The notes below the pieces were generated by a model, which did not search any database, was not told where the DNA came from, and saw only the letters and a list, made by a program, of their open reading frames with translations. DNA of 64,000 nt from Vicugna pacos (lineage: Eukaryota; Chordata; Mammalia; Artiodactyla; Camelidae), in contig NC_133008.1 of the NCBI RefSeq assembly GCF_048564905.1, forward strand, positions 6,036,453 to 6,100,452. Reading direction: 5' to 3'. Each line of letters opens with the position of its first letter. Positions within the stretch are counted from its first letter, which is position 1. Shown piece by piece: positions 12,001-24,069 of the stretch. The translations under genes and the position numbers were made by a program.

Positions 12001-15000
12001 CTACACTCTAGGGGAGGTAGAGACACATGAAAATGAATCAACACAGACAAGTTATCATTCAACAGCTCTACACCTGAAGTGAACAGATACAGTAAGGGCA
12101 CAAAGGAGAGAAGAGACTTGCTGCATGCCAATAGCTCCGGGAATGCTGGGAAGACCAGACTGTGTCTTAAAAGACAGACCCAGTGCAAAGAGCAGATGTG
12201 AAGGGGGTTCTAAAAAGGGCAGCCTGAGCCGAAGGTCGAGGTGTGAAACAGCATGATAAGTCACATGGAAAACTAGAACTCAGTTACTGGGGACGGAATG
12301 GAGAGACAAAATTTGCTAGATTAAATATAAGACATCACTTCATTAATTTAAATGTGAGGCTATCTAAAAAAATAACTTCAAGTTAAAACTAGCTTCCATA
12401 GGGAACTGTATTCAATATCTCACAAAAAAACTATAATGGAAAAGAAAGAAAAATTGGTTATATATACATATATATATATAACCAAATCACTTTACTGCAC
12501 ACCTGTAACTCATACAATACTGTACATCAACTACACTTGAATTAAAAAACAAACTTCTATAACCAAAAAGAAAAAAGGTTAGGGTCAAATTTTCTTTCTG
12601 TTGTTCATAAAATCAGCTCTATGTCCTTCAGAAGAGTCTGAGCACTTTCTTCCATGACCTGACTTTTCCTTCTCTTAATTTGAATTAGAGATAATTTCTG
12701 TCATAATGTGTGCTATAGAGTTCCTGCTCTCACTTAACCCCACTATTTCTGCTGTGTCTGTATAATCATCTCTCTCATTTTGACACTCATACATCTCGTC
12801 CTTATTAGATGAACGCTTCCCCTTTGTACCCCTGCCCATCTTCATATTCATCCAGCTGTTCTTTCCTGTTGCTCTCTTACTCTTTCTTTTCTTAATGGCG
12901 TATCTGAGAACTGTTTATTGCCACCAACCTTTACAAATCTCAGTCCTGCACGTGTACCTCTCTTGTTGTCACACTGTTTTCTATTGTGATCTTGAGGACT
13001 TCCATTCCTCTGTAGGATCCTTTTCATCCCCATGAGAATCAGGGGGACGGTAAGTGAAAAAGCACAGGAAGGAAAAGTTAAAAACAAAACGGCTTACCTC
13101 TGAAACACCAAGGACTACTGAAGACGTGAGAGGTTCCGGTGCTGGGAAGGCAGGATGAGAAAAGCCTGAAACTTCACTGGATGGTTGGGAAAAGGTTCTA
13201 ACTGCATCTTCATTTTCACTATTAGAATTATGGTCCTCAAAGACGGTGCTAGTTCCTGGTTTCAAAACACCATCTTTTGCCTCTGCTGTAGTGAAAACAA
13301 GGTACAGTAGATGAAATGATCTGTAATTTCTCATCAGTGAAAACACAAAAAGACAGTCTTCAAATAACTTACTGTTTATCACGGGTTCTTCCCAGGCCCG
13401 AATTAGCTTGGCAAATCTTGGATGCCGGACTTTCTAGAGAAGAAAATTGCAGCTTTAAGAACAACAAATATGAAACTGAATAAAGTAACTGTAACATTCC
13501 CCATTCCTAGATGATCTAACAAAGAGCGCTGGCTTTGGAGTCATTCAGATATGGATTCAAGTCCCGGGTCTGTCATTTACCAACCTACATCTTCTCATGG
13601 GGTGAGGATTATGACAGATGACCTCAGGGGTCCCAAAATGTTACTTTCTTTACCCCTCATTGATTATTATACAAACACTATGGTATCCATTAGATGACTT
13701 TCTTGACCAAAATGATCTAGAACAAAATCTTATACCTGATAGTTTAGAGTCGTATTGAAAAACCTCACATTAAGAAATTTAAAGTGGTGGTTGTATTTTG
13801 AAATGTGTTTGCATGATTTATATATGTGTGAATGATCTCTCATGGGGGAAATATGAGAGTTTACTTTTTAGCAGTATCTTATTTGGATGAGTTAGAACAG
13901 CAAACAGTATAAGCTACTTCTATTCCATTCGCCAAAAAGCTACAGACAAATGGTTGTTCATAGTCAGTTACTTCTAAGAAAGAGGAATAAGAACAAAAGT
14001 AATTCTGAGGGGCAATGACTCATGAGTGAAAGCCACACACATAGTAAACAGAAAGCTGTCACTAAATATGTTCACAGAGGCAGAGTGAGATGGACTGAAA
14101 GAGCAGACACCGAGGAAGTGTTTTCTGCAGAGAAATATTAGGTTTGGGGAAAATCATTTAAAAAAAAAAAGTGGGGAGGAGGAAGAAAAGAAAAAATGAG
14201 ACATGACTAGTGAAGTACAAACTTAAGGCAAGTAAAAAGGAAAATGTAAGTATAACAAGGCATGTGGAGAAATATATATATTTCAGCATTTATATATAAT
14301 AGATCAGGGATGTATCAGTATTGTTAGGGATATACGATGAGTGAAAGCCTCTGTTTTACCTTTTTATTATATATATATAAAAATATATAAGTTATATATG
14401 CAAGTATATATATTATTCAGCAAATTTTATAAAAATATGAAAATATATGGCCTATAAAACATATATATAAAACAAAGGCCTTTCTTCATAGTATATCCCC
14501 AATAATACTGACTTGTATTACCCCACAACTGTTTGTTTGTAAACACTGCTATAAGTAACAGTTAAATTTTGTCACTGTAAGTCACTCAATTGAACATGGT
14601 CATCTCTCACTATCTGAATGCTGCAAATTATTACTAGAGGGAGAGAAAAATAGATTTTAGAAAGTTCCTAACACATCAGCTTTCCACCTAGACAAAGAAC
14701 TGGTAATCAGGATTCTAAGGATAATAGATAGCTTGAAAAGATATATTTCATGGAACATGAGAGGGGGCTAAAAGAAGGTTAAAAAGTTTTCATCTCAAAT
14801 TCTAAGCTCACAGTTGCTGGATACTGAAAAACAGACTGTAACCTTTTCCTATTTATCATATACTTCTTATCTATTTCCTCGGCATTTATGACATATTTCC
14901 TCTCATAACAACTGAACTTTTTTACACAGCCTAAGCAAAGGGAATAGAAATTTAAGTCATATTTTTAGAATTCAAATAGATTTCATTATGATAGAGTGTG

Positions 15001-18000
15001 CATGTTATATCACCTGCAGCATGGTGCAGAATTCCATGTCTCCTCATGCACTCACATTCATAAAATACTAAAATGCTTCTTACATTTAAGACCTTATTCT
15101 AGGTGCTCCAGGAAATGCACAATTACGTTCCCTAATCTCTAGCGGTGTATACTGATGCAGGGGCTATAAGATGAATATGTAAATAACTACACTACAAAAT
15201 GTCTGTAACTTGAAATTTTAGAATGGGACACGGGGACTGGACATACTTTTTAAAACTGTAAGATGAAAGAATTCTGAAATAGGTTTCATCATATGGTTGT
15301 TATTAAGAGTCTACTTTTAAAGCTGGCTGTTATTTTAGGGAAAACATGTTTTCTTCAGTTAGATGCAGAGTTTTGAATATATTCATAATGAGATAATTTA
15401 GAAAACACAGAGGAATCTCTTTATAATATGGATTTTGAGAAACAGAATTTTAATTTCTAAATTTCTAGAATTTCAACTATTATTTTAAGTCTTAATGCAG
15501 AACCAGAGATAGAAATATAGTAAAAAACAAAACAAAACAAAACAAAACAACCCTCTTTCCTCACAACTCTCTGATACCAAAATAATAAGTGTCCAAGGGG
15601 GAAAAAAAAAGATACATGCTACGTAAGTTTTGGAACTGAAAGGCCCCAGGAAGAGGCCATGGCTATCACAGTAAGTAGCTGTGTGCACTGAAGAGGTCCC
15701 TGAGGCACGAGTATTATACAGATGCCGTCAGTGTGGTTTGAAAGTCAAAGAATCCTTATCTTTGGCCAAGCTTCACACCTCCTCTGTTGTGGGAAACCTT
15801 TCCACAGTACAACTTTCCTGTCACGATCTATTTTCTAGTCCATTTTGCTTCAGCCTCATCTTCAGTATTTACCAAAGTAAAAAAAAAAAGAAAGAAAGAA
15901 AGAAAGAAAAAGAAAAGAAAAGAAAAAAACTGCCATATTTTAATAAAATGGTTTACTCAGACCAACTTTCTCATACAAACATAAAACAATGATAGGCAGA
16001 ACACTGCTAAATTTTAAGAGTAAATACTACACAAAACTAAATTCAGAGCAGAAAAGTTAATTTCACAAGAAAACACTTTACCTTGGCAGCAAGATCTAAG
16101 TTACCATCTGATGGAGGCCGTGAATCATCAATATCATGTTTGGGTGAAATACTTTGAAGAAAAATACACATCATAAATGAGTGAGTTCATTTCTTTAAAC
16201 AAACAAGTCACACAAGTCTATGCTGAGGGATGAGAAAGCAGAGTTGGGAGCCAGGCTGCCTGATGGTTAAGTCACAGGTTAACTACTTGTTAACCATGGA
16301 ATCATGGGTCAACTAGTCAACCTCCTTAAGCTACAGCTGCCTAATTAAATAGAAGTAAGCTATAACAGCACAGCTACTCTGCAAAGCTGTTGTGGTGACT
16401 GTATGAGGTAACAAATGTCAAGTACATAACACGGTGTCTAACCCAGAGTAAGACACTCAACAAGCCTTGTTTCTTTTCTCTGTGTTCCCTCAGTCAGCAT
16501 GTAATTTTTAAAAATCCATAAAATCTTACCGGCTTACAGAGACGTCTTCAAGCCTCGGTGCAATCTTAATCACTGAAATCTCTATTAAAGAAGAAAGTAA
16601 AATAGAGTTTATACGGGCAATAGAAAAATACAGAATATTAAAAGTATGAGATCACTGTTTTGTTAAAAAGCATTCCATTGGGACCACACCTGGAGACTAC
16701 ACACTTGAGTGAATACGGAGTATACTCCTGGTAAGTAATTAATGCATAAAAACCACTTCCCCTCCTTTATATTTATCAAAAAAAACAGGGTGTTTATCCA
16801 AATTTGGTATTTTAAAGTGAACTGCTGTTTACAAGGACCAAAATCCCAACCAAACTTTATGAGACTCACAAAAGAATGATAATCATTAGTAGAATCAGTA
16901 TCATAAACTGACAATGTCAAGCTTACATAGCATGGTATTTCTGGATGATACCCATGGGACAAACCCACCCTGCCATTCGGCTTTGTCAACCTCATGTTGT
17001 CTGGGCACGGTCATCCCTATTCGCTCACATACGGTCTAGGGCTGCTTTCACACTGCAATGGCAGGCATGAGTGGATGTGACAGACATCACATGGTCTAAA
17101 ATACTGACTCTCTGGCCCTTTACAGAAAAAGCTTGTGCATCCCTGCTTTATGTCATAACAGGAAACCCTAAGACTCAAATCGAATCTTCTTACTCGTCTG
17201 CTCAACATTCTTCAGTGGATCCATGCGGCTGCCATTGCTGGTTCCCAACTCGACAACCTTTTCTTCTTCGTTGTCCTTGCTGGACAATTGCAACTTTTCT
17301 TGGATGTTTTCTGCCCCAGTATGCGAAGAAGGTAAGCTTTCCTTAGCTGCGAAAAGAGAAATGATTGTCTTACGGCCATCACAGTAACTGCATTTCCTTT
17401 CCCAGTGGCTGCTTTAGGAATGAGCATGTGATGTAGCCCAGCCAATAAGATGCTAGGGGAAGTCTACCGGGAGCATCTCTGTTTCCTTCCTAGTTAACAG
17501 GAAACATGCAGAGAGAAGCAGCCCTCCTCACCTGGGATACTATCAGGTGAGAAGATGACGCTTGGAGCTGCTGCCAATCAGCAGACCAGGAAAGGTGACA
17601 TCAAACACCAGCAGCCTCACAGCTGAAGGAGGGACAGCGTCTGGGATCCTGATGACATCACCGAACTTTCTAAACAATCCTGACTCCTGTTGCTCTAGCC
17701 AGCTACTTAGGGCTCCTAAAAGCATTCTGACAAATTTCCCAAGGTCTACAGCAGACCTACTTTCTATAGTACCAGAAAGGCTTTCAGAAGCGTGTCTGAG
17801 CTAGGTAGTCACCTCATTCCCAACCATTCCTACAGCATCCTTTCTGCACCAACAAAATGAAACATAGATCCTGCAAAGTTCACTGGCACATCTTAGCCTC
17901 TGCACCGCTGTCCTTTCTGCCAAATGTAATCTTCAAAGATGTCCCGCCCACCAAACACTGAACCTCTGCCTCCTTCCCTGGCAAACTTCTACTCACTCTG

Positions 18001-21000
18001 CGTGGCTTACCTGACAGCCTACCCACTTTTAAAAAACTTCTTTCCTCACCATGGACTTAAAAGTATTTGGTACATATTAAATACCAATAAAAAATACATA
18101 AAGACAGTTACAAAGTCCTGGTGGGCTCTGGGACACAGTAAGCACAGAATAAAGTAAAGCCAATCATAAAAATGAGGATGACAGTAGCAAGCTCCCGGAG
18201 GCCAGGAACTGTGCTTGTGACCTGTTTGCATTCTGCAACGTCAGAGTGGTGCTTAGTACCTAAACGACACTTGATAGTCATCTGTTAAGTGGATGAATTA
18301 ACAGATAAGAATGTTTTCTTTGAAAATCCTGTTTAAAAAATATACAGACATTAACCAGGGACAACTCTGTTGTGTTATGAGCACCTTGAAGACTAAAACT
18401 CTGTCTTTTCCATCTTTGTATTTCCTACAACAGAAGTTCTTTGCTTGATCAAGGTGTACTAAGTTAAAGGTGCCCTCATACAGTTCAGACTGAACAGCAT
18501 GCTAGGAGTCACATCTAGGCAACACAGTCATCATCTTTTTTTTTTTTATGTGAAGCACTTCTGTGCTTTTTTTTACAATTTGTTGAGTCCTGTCCTGAGT
18601 TGTGCTGAGTATTTATTATGACAATCCTTTAACTAATGGCAATAGAAAACCTTGTTCTAACAAAATAGTTTCATGACAAGTATCCCCAAAAAAGAAGAAA
18701 TCATCTGGCTCTCATGCAGACAACACATCTCATTCTGTTTGCACTTCTGAGGAATGAAATTGGTGAGAGCGAGCCCTTGTTGGTGTAATGATGTGAAAAG
18801 TAACCAGTGCTTCTCAGCAAGGTACTGCTTGCCTGGCTTCTGCCCTATCACTAGGTACCTTTAAAAAACAGTGTGCAGTATGCTGCACACTGGCCCAGCT
18901 GTGCAGCTCTAATTGTTGGCCATTTGTTTACAGCACCAGGAAGGTATCGCTGAGCTCCCAGTTTTAAAGACAATCACTTTTTTGTGAGACTAATCACTAT
19001 GCAATAAGTAGCATTCATTTACCCAATGTAATCCATTTGCTGTAAAAATTAAAGAGCCAGTTCTGTAACAAGGCCAACTTGTTATAATGTTACAGGAAAT
19101 GTACAACAAAGTTAAAAACCTGTTTTTCTTATTTACACAAAGATATAATATGGGATTTCAGGGGCCATGATTAAATAAATGAATTTCTTTTCAGACAATA
19201 TTGTCTCAGATTTTAAATTACCTACAATTAACTTCTTAAACAATTCTGAATACTAGACCATTAAGAAAAAATTAATTAAAAAAATAAAAACACACACAAA
19301 ATTTACACACTGGCTTTTTTCACTGCTCTTTCATTATCAAAATTTCCTCAATCTTACTTTCTTTATCTATGGTAGGGCCAACAAGAGTAACTTATTACCA
19401 GAACTCTGTCCTAGGTCGCTATTTTGAGGGGGAATAGCTGGTATCTTTCCGTCTCTGTAGTCGACAATCAGTTGGGAGAGGCTATGTATAAAAAAATGTG
19501 ATAAATATTACTACTTGAATACTAATATGAAAAACAATTACCAAATGTATTAAATTCTTAGGTTATTTCAGACAGTATCACAGGTAATATCAAAACTTCA
19601 ATTGCCCCATGTATTTCAAATTTGTGCAACCTACACTTTTTAAATTTAGGATGTAGAATTCAAAAAGAAAAAACAGTAAGGTGAAGTAGTCATGAACGGA
19701 GGGCACTACAGCTCAGTAAGTTAACTAGAGCGAGCCTGACATATACAAAGTATCTCGAACTCAGAAGTCCCAGCTCTATAACCAACAGCTATTTGTTCCT
19801 GGACAAGGTGCTTCTCTTCAGCTCAAAGTCTTCCTTTATAAAACCGGGATCTTACTGTCAGGCAGTTAGTTATTAATACTCATAAGAGTATTATGAAGAT
19901 TTAATGAGATAATGTATCCCCCAGATGCTCAGAGAAATAGTGGAAGAATGGAATAATTTGTTCTTGAACTTTAATGCTGGAACTATTTGAGAATCTCAAA
20001 TAAAACCCAATGTGTGTTTTCTTTCACAGGTGTAACATTTAAATGTGGTAGTTTTCAGAAAATTTTACAAATTACGGTGATTAGCTGTTCTTCATGGTTT
20101 ATACTTCAGGGCACCTCAGCTACTATATAACTTGCAGTTAAACTTATTTATAAATACATGACCTCATACAAGCATATGTATGAGAACTAAACAAGCCGTC
20201 ACGCAGAAGTTTACGTGTCCATCGCCACGAAGGCCGCGGAAACTGGATCAGCACAGGCATCCCGGGAGCAGAGGTCAATCACGACCCGACTGCAGGACCA
20301 GTTTCTTTTTCCTTTTCTTCTTCTAAAATTTTATTAAAGGTCTTTAGAGAGCAACATCCAGACCCCAGCCCCAGCTGCCGAGGAGATCCTGTTAAAACCA
20401 GTTTTAGTACCAACACTGCAGCAACAGAATCAAGGGAAACAAGAGAACGATTAGCATGCCCTTGCCCTGCCCCAGTGCCTTGTGGGAGAGGACTGTCACT
20501 GTGATCTTAGGGAATCCCTTAGGTTCCTGGAAAATTCAAGAGGAAGATTATAGAAGAAAGTCCCCAAAGGAAAATACAGGATTTCCTGCTCTACTAAACA
20601 TTTCAAGACCCAAATAACTAGTTAGAAAAATCAGATATGTGGCATTACTTGTACCCCATGCATAGGGGTTACACTGAGATGAAATGGAGACCAGTAGGAT
20701 CCTAAGGATAAAGGTCTTACAAACCCTGAGATAAAGAACCCTGTGCCCACTGCTCCATCTCACTAGTCTGGCCTTTTGCTGGTTTCCAGCTGGTGATGGG
20801 GAGGGTCTCACTGCCATCCCCAAAGTGCCTGCTCCCAACTAGGAACTCTCACCTGTCACATAACAAGTCACAGTTAGGTCATTTCCAACCTCAGTTTAGA
20901 GATAACTGGCACTTTAATGTAAACACTTACTGTTTAAAACCATTACAACAAGCATGATGTTCAGCAGACCGTCCGTGTACATCCAGCACATAGGCATTAA

Positions 21001-23992
21001 CACCTTTCTGAAGAAGCAGCTTGACTGTGTCTGGTGAGTCATGACGTACGGCAAGCATCAGTGCTGATCTAAAATAAATAAGAGAGACAACTTCACTCTT
21101 AGGAACTTAGTTATTTAGCTTAAACAGTTAATTTGATCTATTTTACCAAGTTAATATCCTGCCCACCCCCGGAGAACTGACCATGTACATGCTCAAGTGC
21201 TCATCTCTGCAAATGACCTCCAAGGCCAAAATGGAGGGACAAAAAAGAAGCCTCCTGTCTTACTTGGGTAGCACATAGTAGAAGTTGCTAATTTAAAGTC
21301 CTCTGAAGGACAAGAAAGGACACTGAGGTCACTGATCTGAACTAGGAAAAGGTTTAAATAAAGGATTCCCTATTTCTTCCCTAGTCTGAAATATAATACT
21401 TCAAAATCAGCTAGAGGTCAGGTAAGGAGAAGCTGTTTGCAGGCTGAAAACAGTAATATCAATAAAAATGGCAATAAAAATAGTCACAGCTGCAGTGAAT
21501 CACGCTGAGGAGCATGTGCCCGGCACTAACCTGAAGAGTCTACGTGTGGTCTTTCTTAGGCACAACCACCCTTGAAGGATGTACTACGACCCTCCTTTAC
21601 ATGTCAGGAAACATACTGGGTGGTACTAAGTCATGTCCCCCAGGTAACACACCTGACCAGCAGGAGGGCTGGGATTTCAACCTCGTCTGACTCTAAAGCC
21701 CAGCTCTTTCCTCTTTATCATCCACCAAAGACTTGTCTTCTATGACTAAAGCTATTTTTCTTCCTTCTATCATTATCAATTAAAAATAAAAACATCAAAA
21801 TGTACTAGAAATGAAAAAGGATAAGAACTGATGAGCCCACAGTATCTGGTGATAGTTACTCTCTTAGTGATACTCACTTAGTGATAACCTAATAACATCA
21901 GTATCCTTCAAAGAAAGTAACTTAAAGCAGAGTCATCCAAAAGACAAAACAAACTCCTCTTGGTTTAATATGCATCTTTTAAGAAAAAAATATATACCAA
22001 GAAGAGGTTAAAACAAATTATAAAGAATGAAGAAATTCAACACTGTCTCATAAGGTAAATTAAAATTAGAGTCCATACTAATAAAACTAAAATGAAATCC
22101 CTGAACTATTGTAAGATCGTATGACCAAAACAATCAGGTTGCAAATGACATCAGTCACTATCATAAAGGAAGATGAATCCTGCTGCATACTGCTCTTTGT
22201 GACACCAGGCAGAATAATTGCTTTTCTACCTAACTGATGACATGTTGATTCTAAGTTAATCCTCTTCTTATTAGGTTAATCTTCCTGATTGGCTGTTACT
22301 ACTCTAGAACAACATTAAGATTAAAAAAAAAAAGAGAGAGAGAGAACAAACTATCGTACCTTTGCAGCTTGTCGACTGCACGTACATTTGCCTCGTTCTC
22401 TATCAAAAATTTGACCATTTCTTCTTTGTTCTTCCTGACGGCAAGTAAGAATGGTGTCAAGTCATACTGTAAAATAGTAAAAACAGTTGACAATGTACAA
22501 AATTACAAACTTCAAAACTGAATTTAAAAACTTCAGTCTCTGAACTTAAACATACACTATAAAGTAAATAAAAACTAGCCCCTTCCTCCTCGCCCCTCTG
22601 TGCTCCTTCTCTTTAAAAGGTTCCTCCTTGACCTCTTCCAAAGTTTCCCTGTGAAGTCATTCTCTGAAACTCACTTCAGACATTTGCTGGTTCCAAGAAT
22701 CTTCACTTCGATTGCAGCGTGTGTCAGGCATTCTCTAGTTACCTTACTGCTCAACTACTACTCCTGACACTCTAAACACTGCTCCAGAGAGAACCATTTA
22801 GCTACTGAATCAACTACACTTCTAAGGAACCACGCTGAGGAGAAAGATGCCATACTGTCTGCAACATGCATAACCTATCCAATTACAACTACGACTAATC
22901 TCACAAAGCTTGCAGACTTTCCAGTGGGAACATGATTATTTGCATGTAAAGAAAAAGTTTCTCTTAAACCAACTTATAAATTCTAATTTGAAAAATTCCA
23001 TCCCACTCTTAAGGGATTATTATAAAATACGAAGTAGACTATAAATTAATATAGACTGTCTTTAAAATCTTGAAATATTTATCAAAATATACAACAGGAA
23101 TTGGAAATTCAAATGCTTACAGAGGCAACATAGGTGAAGGTCACAAGTGAGGACAGCAAACCGGAGGACACACGCCCCGCCGAGAAGGGGCCATCTCTGC
23201 AGGGCAGACCACATAGGCCTGGGCTCAAGGGGGACCAGATTTGATTCTTTAGGAGAAGTTCTGAAGTGTAGACTTCTGCACAAGTCTCCTAAATTTTAAA
23301 TGTTGACTCAATGTGTGGAGACAAACTGAACATATCCAGGCATGTTTGGTCTATAGCCCACTTGTGTTTTTATGTTTGCTGTGTTTCCAAACAGTTGGGT
23401 ATAAATCAAGTATTTGTATGTAAAACCTTGCCCTTCTTTAGAATCATATGTCTTATGCACAAAAACACTGGGCCCCAACATGTAATAAAAATTGTGATTA
23501 AGACTGATAATACCCACTTCAAGAATTTTTCCAATGCCTACTAAAACTACAATCTATCTGTATCGAATTCTCCCTGATTGTTAATCAAATGGATAATTAG
23601 GTCATGAGATGGCCGAAACTAAATTATTAGAACATTTCCAATAAAAAGAATGAAATAATGCCATTTGCAGCAACATGGAAGGACCTAGAGATTATCATAC
23701 TGAGTGAGGTAAGTCTGAAAGTGAAAGAGAAATCCCATAGGATATCACTTAATATGTGGATTCTAAAATACGATACAAATGAACTTATTTACAAAACAGA
23801 AATAGAACTCACAGACATAGAAAACAAACTGATGGTTACCAAAGGGGGAAGGGGGTGGGAGAGGAATAAATTAGCAGTTTTGGACTAGCAGATACAAATT
23901 ACTACATATAAAATAGATGAGCAACAAGGTCCTACTGTATATACTACAGGGAACTATACTCAATATCCTGTAATAAACCATAATGGAAAAGA

Positions 23993-24069
<77 letters not shown>

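Larger units (their letters stand above)
9709..14610. repeat. 4.9-kb tandem unit 3 (right end of the array)
   Basis: A complete 4,902-bp unit. The match ends after CATCTCTCAC at 14610, where single-copy intron (TATCTGAATG) begins. Private bases include CTC for TTC near 10171, the Thr codon of exon D, and a change near 12034. Confidence 0.97.
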
